From JBKPHS01 sp046729975 (GTDB lineage: Bacteria; Actinomycetota; Thermoleophilia; Solirubrobacterales; Thermoleophilaceae), in assembly GCA_046729975.1 (NCBI GenBank), contig JBKPHS010000206.1, positions 1 through 12,507 on the forward strand: 12,507 nt of DNA, read 5' to 3'. Numbering within the stretch: the first letter of the stretch is position 1; each line of letters starts with the position of its first letter. Of the stretch, positions 6,738 to 12,332 are shown one piece after another. A program made the translations under genes and the position numbers. The notes beneath the pieces are model-generated. The model was not told the origin of the DNA. It ran no database searches and saw only the letters and a program-made list of their open reading frames with translations.

Positions 6738-7901
6738 CTATGCCACCTCCTCCGCGAGGGCCGCGCCATCCAACCCGCGGACCTGGTGCAGGGGAATCCC
6801 GACCCCGAGGTACCACTCAACGAGCTCCGCAGGTAGGGGCCCTGCACCCGAGACCGCCGACCGGCACTTGCGCATCCCCAGCCGGTCGCGCAGCGGCCGG
6901 TACACGAAGGGGTAACCCGCGGCGTAGCGCAAGCGCGTCCGCAGGCTCTGCACTCCACCTGCGGCGGTGAGCTCGCGGCCGATCGCGGACGCGTTGCGCA
7001 TCGCCATCTCGTAGATCCGGCGCTTCAGCCACGAGGCCGGCGCCATCCTGGTCCCGACCGTGGCCCACAGCTTCTCCCAGCTGCGCGGCGAGCCGAGGAA
7101 CAGCGACGGCTGCACCTCCTGCAGCGCCTGCACCAGGCCGGCCGACGGCTCGCCGAAGTGGAGCTGGACCCCGGCGTGGGCGTTCAGCCACTCCGTGCCG
7201 AGCCGCTCGGCCAGATCGGACAGCGGGAAGTGGCACAGCACGAAGTCGCCGGGACCGGGATCGGCGAACGGCCCTCCCTCGTCCGCAAGGCTAGCCAGCG
7301 CAAGGTTCAGCTCGAGCGCCGTGAGCACGCGCGAGTGGGCGAGCGTGACCGGGTCGTCGTCGCTCACATCCGCCGCGAGTTCGTCGAGCATCTGCGGGTG
7401 CTGCCTGCGGTGGTCGTCCCCGCGAGCGAGCAGGTCGGGCCACCACACGAGCGACGGTTCGGCGTATTCGCGCACGCCGCGAGGCTCCATGTAAACGATC
7501 CACTCGAGGTCGGGCAGAGCCGCCTTCGCCGCGAGCGCCATGTCGACCTGCTCCTGGTCCTCGGCGATCAGCACGCGCGCGTCCGAGTCGCGCAGGAGTT
7601 GCTCGGTATCCGGAGTCGGGGTGTCCGGGTGCAGCCCCGTGGTGACGCCTCGCGCCGCCACCGCGCCGGCGTCCGCGACCAGCCACTCCGGCCGGTTCTC
7701 AGACTGAATGGCGACGCCGTCGCCGGGGCGCACGCCGATCGCAAGCAGGCCGTGGGCCGCCCGTTCGGCAAGATCCCAGTACTCGGCCCAGGTGGTCTCC
7801 TGCCAGATGCCCAGGGACTTCTCCCGGAGTGCCACGCCGTGCGGGTCATGTCGGGCCCTGTCGCGGATCCGGGTCGCGAGTGTGGCAACCGGCGGAGTCA
7901 T
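6738..7901 (-). CDS. Truncated acyl-CoA-synthetase-like protein lacking the ATP-binding loop (pseudoenzyme or decaying gene)
   Basis: 387 residues resembling the N-terminal portion of FAA1-type long-chain acyl-CoA synthetases, which normally exceed 550. Residues 1-185 follow the family (TWAEYWDLAERAAHGLLAIG, SENRPEWL, LLRDSDARVLIAED, DLEWIVYM), as do QPSLFLGSPRSWEKLWATVG and SGAGPLPAELVEWYLGVGIPL. Two essential parts are missing. At residues 185-188, where YTSGTTGxPKG plus flank should stand, the sequence reads DDDPVTLAHSRVL, as if about 15 residues were removed in frame. The A5 motif (YGxTE) is replaced by VRGLDGAALAEEVA, after which the frame stops, so the adenylate-binding and whole C-terminal lid regions are absent. 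Adenylation and thioester formation are very unlikely. The ATG at 7901 overlaps the livG stop (ATGA) with GGTGA upstream; the TAG abuts livH. Intact ligases at this operon position are known in actinobacterial and proteobacterial Liv-type clusters. It may be kept for coupling, or as a non-catalytic ligand binder. Confidence 0.75.
   Translation of the reverse strand: MTPPVATLATRIRDRARHDPHGVALREKSLGIWQETTWAEYWDLAERAAHGLLAIGVRPGDGVAIQSENRPEWLVADAGAVAARGVTTGLHPDTPTPDTEQLLRDSDARVLIAEDQEQVDMALAAKAALPDLEWIVYMEPRGVREYAEPSLVWWPDLLARGDDHRRQHPQMLDELAADVSDDDPVTLAHSRVLTALELNLALASLADEGGPFADPGPGDFVLCHFPLSDLAERLGTEWLNAHAGVQLHFGEPSAGLVQALQEVQPSLFLGSPRSWEKLWATVGTRMAPASWLKRRIYEMAMRNASAIGRELTAAGGVQSLRTRLRYAAGYPFVYRPLRDRLGMRKCRSAVSGAGPLPAELVEWYLGVGIPLHQVRGLDGAALAEEVA
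6744..6753 (-). promoter_or_regulatory. livH Shine-Dalgarno inside the ligase-like gene
   Basis: GGAGGAGGTG on the minus strand is a strong ribosome-binding site 8 nt (from AGGAGG) before the livH ATG. The same bases encode the C-terminal EEV of the ligase-like protein, so the end of that frame is constrained by livH translation. Confidence 0.75.
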
Positions 7902-8779
7902 CCGTTCACCGCCGCAAGCACGTCGTCTTTCACCGCCGACGGTTCCGCCACGGCGTGCTCCTCGCCGAGATACGCACGGATCACATCCGGATCGCTCTGG
8001 ATCTCGGCCGGCGAGCCGAGGGCGACGGGCGAACCGAAGTCGAGCACGAGGACGCGGTCCGCGAGGTCCATGACGAGTCCCATGTCGTGCTCGACCAGCA
8101 CGATCGGGATCGACAGCTCCTCGCGGATGTCGAGGACAGCACGCGCGATGTCCTCGGTCTCCGAGAGGTTCATCCCGGCGACCGGCTCGTCCATGAGCAG
8201 CAGCTTCGGCTCCATCGCGAGCGCCCTGCCGAGCTCGACGCGCTTCTTGACGCCGTACGGGAGCGACCCCACGGGTGTCTTGCGATGGGGACCGAGCTGG
8301 AGGAACGTGACGATCTCCTCGACGATCGCGCGCTCGCGCAGCTCCTCGCGGCGGGCGCGGCCGCGCCATAGCAGCGCGGCGAAGGTGCCGTAGCCGATGT
8401 GGAGGTGGCGCCCGAGCATCAGGTTGTCGAGCACCGTGAGCGTGTCGAACAGCGCGATGTTCTGGAACATCCGCGCGATGCCGGCTCGCGCGACCTCGGC
8501 CGGACTCTGGCACGTCAGGTCGCATCCGAGGAAGTCGATCGACCCCTCCTGCGGGTGGTACACGCTCGACAGGCAGTTGAAGATCGACGACTTGCCGGCC
8601 CCGTTCGGCCCGATGATCGCGAACAGCTCGTTCTGCCGGACGTCGAACGACACGCCTCGCAACGCGCGGACGCCGCCGAAGCGCAGGTGCACGTCCTTAA
8701 ACGCCAGCACCGGGCGTCCCGCGGGCAGGTCCAACGCGCAGCCGGGCAGGATCTCGGCGAGGGTCTTCAGGCTGCCCAT
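7898..8779 (-). CDS. livG: LivG-type ABC transporter ATPase
   Basis: 293-residue cytoplasmic ATPase that powers the LivH/LivM channel together with LivF. Walker A GPNGAGKS is at 57-64, the Q-loop Gln at 106 (ARMFQNIALF), the signature LPYGVKKR at 173-180, Walker B LLLMDE at 193-198 and the H-loop His at 231 (LVEHD). FGGVRALRGVSFDV and the long insert before the signature are typical of LivG. The signature departs from LSGGQ, as is usual for LivG (xxYG), and the LPYGVKKR form is associated with ligase-linked Liv clusters. There is an N-terminal extension of about 25 residues and a C-terminal tail of about 25 after RAYLGEE. The ATG at 8779 has AGGAGG at 8 nt and lies 13 bp inside livF. Catalytic residues are complete. 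Confidence 0.94.
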   Translation of the reverse strand: MGSLKTLAEILPGCALDLPAGRPVLAFKDVHLRFGGVRALRGVSFDVRQNELFAIIGPNGAGKSSIFNCLSSVYHPQEGSIDFLGCDLTCQSPAEVARAGIARMFQNIALFDTLTVLDNLMLGRHLHIGYGTFAALLWRGRARREELRERAIVEEIVTFLQLGPHRKTPVGSLPYGVKKRVELGRALAMEPKLLLMDEPVAGMNLSETEDIARAVLDIREELSIPIVLVEHDMGLVMDLADRVLVLDFGSPVALGSPAEIQSDPDVIRAYLGEEHAVAEPSAVKDDVLAAVNG

Positions 8780-9552
8780 CGCTCGCGCCTCCTGTAGTGC
8801 TTGAGGTCGCGGAACGACCTGGCCGTACCCTCCTCGCGGAGGCCGAGATAGAACTCGCGGACGTCGTCGTCCGCACGCAGCGCGGCGGCGGGCTTGTCCA
8901 GCGCGATCCTGCCGGTCTCCATGACGTAGCCGTGCTCGGCGACGGACAGCGCCATCGCGGCGTTCTGCTCGACGAGGAGGATCGACGTGCCCTCCTGGTT
9001 GAGGCGCACGATCAGGTCACGGATCTGCTCGACGATCAGCGGAGCGAGGCCCAGGCTCGGCTCGTCGAGCAGCAGGTAGCGCGGCGCCGACATCAGCGCG
9101 CGCCCGATGGCCAGCATCTGCTGCTCGCCGCCGGAGAGGTATCCCGCCGATTGCCCGCGTCGCTCGCCGAGCACCGGGAAGAGGTCGAGCACACGCCGCA
9201 ACCGCTCCTGCAGACCGGAGCGGTTGGTGTAGCCCCCGAGCCGAAGGTTCTCCTCGACCGTCAGCTCGGAGAAGACCCGCCGCCCCTCCATCGCCTGCGC
9301 AATGCCGGCGCGGACGATCTCCGGCGCAGCTAGGCGGTCGATTCGCTTGCCGTCCAGCGAGATCGATCCGCGCCTGACGCTCCCGCGGTGTATCGGCAGC
9401 AGGCCCGTGCAGGCCCGCAGCGCGGTCGTCTTACCCGCGCCGTTGGCCCCGAGCAGGGCCACGATCGCGCCCTGCGGCACCTCGAGGCTCACGCCTCGTA
9501 GTGCAAGCAGCACGTCGTCGTAGACGACCTCCACGTTCTCGATCACGAGCAC
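8767..9552 (-). CDS. livF: LivF-type ABC transporter ATPase
   Basis: 261-residue cytoplasmic ATPase, second nucleotide-binding subunit of the Liv-type importer and first gene of the operon. Walker A GANGAGKT is at 35-42, the signature LSGGEQQ at 139-145, Walker B LLLDEP at 160-165, and VEQN at 194-197 in the H-loop position, the LivF-specific variant with Gln in place of His. MEGRRVFSELTVEENLRLG is also a LivF hallmark. It runs about 25 residues beyond usual LivF length, with a basic tail (RSFRDLKHYRRRERW) that overlaps the livG start. The start is GTG at 9552, with GGAGGAG 8 nt upstream (9567-9561). Being first, it sits next to the leader region with palindromes at 9628-9680. Confidence 0.94.
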   Translation of the reverse strand: MLVIENVEVVYDDVLLALRGVSLEVPQGAIVALLGANGAGKTTALRACTGLLPIHRGSVRRGSISLDGKRIDRLAAPEIVRAGIAQAMEGRRVFSELTVEENLRLGGYTNRSGLQERLRRVLDLFPVLGERRGQSAGYLSGGEQQMLAIGRALMSAPRYLLLDEPSLGLAPLIVEQIRDLIVRLNQEGTSILLVEQNAAMALSVAEHGYVMETGRIALDKPAAALRADDDVREFYLGLREEGTARSFRDLKHYRRRERWAA

Positions 9553-9627
9553 CGTTCAAGCTCCTCCAAGCTGCGGGGAAGTCTCTGGTTTGCCCTGGCT
9601 CGCGTCGCTGTCTGCCGCTGCCAATAT

Positions 9628-9650
9628 CCGCCGACCGAACCTGTCGGCGG
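9628..9650. repeat. Inverted repeat in the livF leader, possible operator or leader hairpin
   Basis: CCGCCGAC (9628-9635) and GTCGGCGG (9643-9650) are perfect complements around a 7-nt spacer, 76 bp upstream of livF. It could be a protein-binding site or an RNA stem-loop in the leader of the transporter mRNA. No convincing -35/-10 pair could be fixed next to it; an ATATTGG follows it on the minus strand. Confidence 0.4.
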
Positions 9651-9664
9651 GCTCCAAAGTGAGG

Positions 9665-9680
9665 GCTCGTCGGGACGAGC
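9665..9680. promoter_or_regulatory. Perfect 16-bp palindrome GCTCGTCGGGACGAGC, candidate operator
   Basis: Arms GCTCGTC and GACGAGC are separated by GG (7-2-7), about 110 bp upstream of livF. This is the size and symmetry of a dimeric repressor or activator site. It lies between the tRNA terminator and livF, where the operon promoter is expected. The sequence differs from the other 7-2-7 palindrome near pucR. Confidence 0.35.
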
Positions 9681-9698
9681 GTTCGGTTGCGACGTGGC

Positions 9699-9731
9699 CC
9701 GGAAAAGGAAGGGCCCCGCTTTGCGGGGCCT
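9699..9731 (-). terminator. Rho-independent terminator of tRNA-Ile
   Basis: GGCCCCGC (9730-9723 on the minus strand) and GCGGGGCC (9719-9712) form a perfect 8-bp GC stem with an AAA loop, followed on the minus strand by the pyrimidine-rich tail CTTCCTTTTCC. It lies about 20 nt after the tRNA and should insulate the liv operon from tRNA and par transcription. Confidence 0.8.
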
Positions 9732-9750
9732 CCGTCGAGCGATCTTGAGA

Positions 9751-9824
<74 letters not shown>

Positions 9825-9834
9825 GCGGGAGGCG

Positions 9835-9863
9835 ATTCTAGCGTCGGCCCTGCCCGCGGTCAG
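9835..9863 (-). promoter_or_regulatory. Promoter of tRNA-Ile
   Basis: -35 CTGACC (9863-9858), a 17-nt spacer and -10 TAGAAT (9840-9835), 10 nt before the tRNA 5' end. The -35 box overlaps the parB stop codon. Both hexamers are good matches to the housekeeping sigma consensus. Confidence 0.55.
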
Positions 9864-10747
9864 GCGGCCGCGCGGCGCAGGATCCGCTCGGCGAGCTCGA
9901 CGCCCTCGCGCGGGTCCTCGAGCTCGAACTCGGCGTGCCAGCCATCGCCGCGGCGGCGCACGCGCACGTCGCGGCCGAGCGCCGCAGAGAGGGTGTCGGC
10001 AGCGGCCGCCACGGCCTCCGCCAGGTCCGGGTGGACGACCACGCCGCCCCGCCGCTCGCCCTGACCGCCGCCCTGCTTCGCCTCACGCGCGCGGCGCTCC
10101 GTCTCGCGGACGGACCAGCCGTGGGCGCACGCCTCGCGCGCCAACCGGCGGCGGTCCGCCTGGTCGCGGCAGGTGAGGATCGCGCGGCCGTGCCCCTCGG
10201 AGAGCTCGCCGGCCTCGACCAGCCCGAGCGCCTCGTCGGGGAGCTCCAGCAGGCGGATCAGGTTCGAGATCGCCGCGCGGCTGCGGCCCACCCGGCGCCC
10301 CAGCTCCTCCTTGCTCACGCCGAGGTCCTCGACGAGAGTCGCGCACGCGCGCGCCTCCTCCACCGAGTTCAGGTCCTCCCTGGCCATGTTCTCGATCAGG
10401 GCGAGCTCGAGCCTGTCGGACTCCGGCGTCTCCCGCACGATCGCCGGCACGCACTCGAGCCCTGCGATCTTCGCGGCCCGCAGCCGCCGCTCGCCGGCGA
10501 TCAGCTCGAACCGCCCGCCCGCCAGCGGGCGGACCACGAGCGGCTGGAGGACGCCTCGAGCCTTGATCGACTCGGCGAGCGCGAGCATGGACTCGCCGTC
10601 GAAGCCCCGCCGCGGCTGGCTCGGGTTCGGTTGCACAAGCTCGACCGCGATCTCGCGCAGCCCCTCGGACTCGCGCGGGGTGCGCGGGATGATCGCGCCG
10701 AGTCCCCTACCCATCCCGCGCTGCTGGGCGCCGTTCCCCTCAGCCAC
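9860..10747 (-). CDS. parB: ParB chromosome-partitioning protein (CTP-dependent parS clamp)
   Basis: 295-residue DNA-binding clamp that loads at parS, spreads along the origin region and is moved by ParA. GMGRGLGAIIPR opens the protein, as in chromosomal ParB. QPNPSQPRR (about 39-47) and GERRLRAAKIAGL (about 85-97) belong to the CTP-binding N-terminal domain, and IENMAREDLNSVEEA (about 118-132) is the second nucleotide-contact motif. The helix-turn-helix VSKEELGRRVGRSRAAISNLIRLL spans about 144-167, and the C-terminal part gives the dimerisation domain. The start is GTG at 10747, because a full AAGGAGGT lies 8 nt upstream. A TTG at 10756 sits within that ribosome-binding site, and the ATG at 10714 lacks one. 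It overlaps the parA stop by 8 bp, so ParA and ParB are translationally coupled. A parS-like site lies nearby in rsmG. Confidence 0.96.
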   Translation of the reverse strand: MAEGNGAQQRGMGRGLGAIIPRTPRESEGLREIAVELVQPNPSQPRRGFDGESMLALAESIKARGVLQPLVVRPLAGGRFELIAGERRLRAAKIAGLECVPAIVRETPESDRLELALIENMAREDLNSVEEARACATLVEDLGVSKEELGRRVGRSRAAISNLIRLLELPDEALGLVEAGELSEGHGRAILTCRDQADRRRLAREACAHGWSVRETERRAREAKQGGGQGERRGGVVVHPDLAEAVAAAADTLSAALGRDVRVRRRGDGWHAEFELEDPREGVELAERILRRAAA

Positions 10748-11498
10748 GTGCGGCAACCTCCTTCGCCAGCCTCAGGTACGCGACCGAGCCGGAGCAGTGC
10801 GGGTCGTGGTGGATGACCGGCAGGCCGAAGCTCGGCGCCTCGCCCACGCGCACGTTGCGCGGGATGACGGTCTCGAACACGAGCTCGGGGAAGTGCTCGC
10901 GGACCTCGCGCTCGACGTCCTGAGCGAGCCGCGTGCGACCGTCGTGCATCGTGAGGATCATGCCCGCGACGGTGAGGTGCGGGTTGAGCTCGCGCTGAAT
11001 CAGCGAGAGCGTGTCGAGCAGCCCCGCGAGCCCCTCGAGCGCGAAGTACTCGGTCTGGACGGGGACGATCACCTTGTCGGCGGCAACGAGCGCGTTGACC
11101 GTCAGCGGCCCGAGCGACGGCGGGCAGTCGAGCACGGTGAAGAGAAAACGCCGGCGCACGTCGCCGAGCGCGTCGCGCAGCCGCGTCTCGGAGCCCGGCA
11201 GTCGCGGCAGCTCGACGTTCGCGCCCGCCAGGTCGGGCGTCGAGGGCACCGCCCAGAGGTGGGGCACGGGCGTCTCGCGGGCGGCGTCCGAGAGCGTGGG
11301 CCCTCCGGAGAGGCAGTCATAGACGCTGGGGCTCGCCTCTTTGGAGAGCCCAAGGGCCACCGTGGCGTTGCACTGCGGATCGAGGTCGGCGAGCAGCGTC
11401 TCGTAGCCGGCGTCCGCGATGCAGGCGGCGACGTTGACGGCTGTGGTCGTCTTGCCGACGCCGCCCTTCTGGTTCGCTATGGCGAAGATCGTGCCCAC
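10740..11498 (-). CDS. parA: ParA chromosome-partitioning ATPase (Soj)
   Basis: 252-residue Walker-type ATPase that binds nucleoid DNA as an ATP dimer and drives ParB-parS movement. The deviant Walker A KGGVGKTT is at 11-18 with its signature Lys, the switch region DLDPQCNAT at 38-46, and Walker B FTVLDCPPSLG at 120-130. PVQTEYFALEGLAGLL, the adjacent conserved stretch, and the DNA-binding region near EVFETVIPRNVRVGEAPSFG-type sequence at the C-terminal side follow. Length is that of chromosomal Soj proteins. The GTG at 11498 starts at the family position (M-GTIFAIANQKGG); no in-frame ATG, GTG or TTG was found between it and rsmG, but the Shine-Dalgarno is poor. The 89-nt gap to rsmG holds overlapping palindromes that may regulate it. 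Confidence 0.96.
   Translation of the reverse strand: MGTIFAIANQKGGVGKTTTAVNVAACIADAGYETLLADLDPQCNATVALGLSKEASPSVYDCLSGGPTLSDAARETPVPHLWAVPSTPDLAGANVELPRLPGSETRLRDALGDVRRRFLFTVLDCPPSLGPLTVNALVAADKVIVPVQTEYFALEGLAGLLDTLSLIQRELNPHLTVAGMILTMHDGRTRLAQDVEREVREHFPELVFETVIPRNVRVGEAPSFGLPVIHHDPHCSGSVAYLRLAKEVAARG
10755..10763 (-). promoter_or_regulatory. Shine-Dalgarno fixing the parB start
   Basis: AAGGAGGTT on the minus strand, inside the 3' end of parA. Its spacing of 8 nt to the GTG at 10747 selects that start over the overlapping TTG and the later ATG. Confidence 0.75.
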
Positions 11499-11541
11499 CT
11501 CGGTCGCGACGGTACTCGCGGCGCCGGTCAGAACATGGCGC

Positions 11542-11557
11542 TCGAACGTTGGTTCGG
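11542..11557. promoter_or_regulatory. LexA-box-like sequence upstream of parA
   Basis: TCGAACGTTGGTTCGG matches the actinobacterial/Gram-positive SOS-box form TCGAAC-N4-GTTCGA in 11 of 12 specified bases; only the last base differs. It lies 44 bp before the parA GTG, in the gap after rsmG. It shares bases with another palindrome (11551-11566), so the symmetry may belong to a different factor. Confidence 0.35.
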
Positions 11558-11566
11558 CACCGAACC
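11551..11566. repeat. Perfect 16-bp palindrome GGTTCGGCACCGAACC between rsmG and parA
   Basis: Arms GGTTCGG and CCGAACC are separated by CA. It overlaps the LexA-like box by seven bases, so the two symmetries could not both be occupied or folded at once. It may be a regulator site for parAB or an RNA hairpin in the intercistronic region; no U-tract follows on the minus strand. Confidence 0.4.
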
Positions 11567-11587
11567 GCCGGCTCCTCCAGCCCGTGG

Positions 11588-12295
11588 CTATCCGAGCGGC
11601 CGCTTGGCCGCGACCCCCGGCCGGCGGGGGAAGCGCTCGGGCGTCTCGCCGACCTTCCGGTAGACGTGCAGATGCCGGCTGTGGGCGCCCGGGAACGGCC
11701 GGACGGCGAGCACGGCGCCCGGCTCGAGGCCAAGCTGCTCGGCGGCGGCCGCGCCGGCCCGCTCCTCTTCCTCGTCCCGCGCGCCCTTCCAGGCCACGAG
11801 CACGCCTCCCGTTCGCAGCAGGGGTGCGGCGTACTCGGCCAGGACGGGTAGCGGCGCGAGGGCGCGCGCGGTGACCGCGGCGTAGGCCTCGCGGCCCTCC
11901 CCGGCGGCCCAGTCCTCGGCCCGGGCCCCGACCGCGCGCGCGTTCTGCGCGGACGCGGCTGCAGCCAGCCGTTCGATCACCTCACACTTGCGCTGGGCGC
12001 TCTCAATCAGGTCCACGCGGGCAGCGGGAAGTGCGATCGCGAGGACGAGGCCGGGAAACCCCGCGCCCGCTCCGATGTCCGCGATCGACTCCGCCGAGCG
12101 GAGCTCCGCGACCTCGAGCCCGCTCAGGCTGTCCGCGACGTGCTGCTCCAGGGCGTCCGCGGGCTCGCGAACGGTCGTCGGCGGGTCGGGCTCGGCCGCG
12201 AGGGCCTCGAGCAGCCGCTCGAACCGCTCCGCCGCGTTCTGGTCCAGACCATGGCGGACCGCCAGGTCTACCGCTGTTTCACGTGGAACGCCCAT
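11588..12295 (-). CDS. rsmG: 16S rRNA (guanine-527-N7)-methyltransferase RsmG (GidB)
   Basis: 235-residue SAM-dependent enzyme that methylates N7 of G527 in the 530 loop of 16S rRNA; loss gives low-level streptomycin resistance in other bacteria. The SAM-binding motif IADIGAGAGFPGLVLAIALP is at 71-90, LIESAQRKCEVIERLA follows as the second motif, VTARALAPLPVLAEYAAPLL is the conserved active-site stretch, and ERFPRRPGVAAKRPL is the typical RsmG C-terminus. EQHVADSLSGL near residue 50 is the family's (x)HxxDSL motif. The ATG at 12295 lies 37 nt after jag and has only a weak GGAC Shine-Dalgarno. Its codons 3-8 contain the parS-like sequence. Position between jag and parA is the conserved origin-region order. 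Confidence 0.95.
   Translation of the reverse strand: MGVPRETAVDLAVRHGLDQNAAERFERLLEALAAEPDPPTTVREPADALEQHVADSLSGLEVAELRSAESIADIGAGAGFPGLVLAIALPAARVDLIESAQRKCEVIERLAAAASAQNARAVGARAEDWAAGEGREAYAAVTARALAPLPVLAEYAAPLLRTGGVLVAWKGARDEEEERAGAAAAEQLGLEPGAVLAVRPFPGAHSRHLHVYRKVGETPERFPRRPGVAAKRPLG
12275..12290. promoter_or_regulatory. parS: parS-like centromere site within the 5' end of rsmG
   Basis: TGTTTCACGTGGAACG matches the bacterial consensus TGTTTCACGTGAAACA at 14 of 16 positions, with the central TTTCACGTG intact. It encodes part of the RsmG N-terminus (VPRETA). It lies about 1.5 kb from parB and fits a ParB loading site next to the origin. Confidence 0.75.
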
Positions 12296-12332
12296 CCGTC
12301 CAGGCGCTTGTGAGCCGCCGAAGGGCCGCGCG

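Noticed and set aside
6738..7901. Ligase-like gene as a simple frameshifted pseudogene of a full-length enzyme
   Set aside because: The single frame stays open and family-like up to the stop, and the missing regions look like clean in-frame losses. No remnant of the A3 loop or lid domain was seen before livH.
7158..8393. Plus-strand open frame (411 codons) opposite the ligase-like gene and livG
   Set aside because: It has no recognisable domain, crosses the boundary of two real genes on the other strand, and has biased composition typical of an antisense shadow.
7902..8525. N-terminal extension of the ligase-like frame into livG
   Set aside because: The frame is open upstream, but the residues are Arg-rich shadow sequence of livG; ligase similarity begins at the ATG at 7901, which has its own Shine-Dalgarno and an ATGA overlap.
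10173..11663. Long plus-strand open frame (496 codons) opposite parB and parA
   Set aside because: It is antisense to two unambiguous genes, its product is low-complexity Arg/Ser/Ala-rich sequence with no motif, and such frames are expected opposite GC-rich genes.
12301..12332. Small gene or terminator between jag and rsmG
   Set aside because: The gap is only 37 nt and shows no U-tract or clear stem; read-through is more likely.
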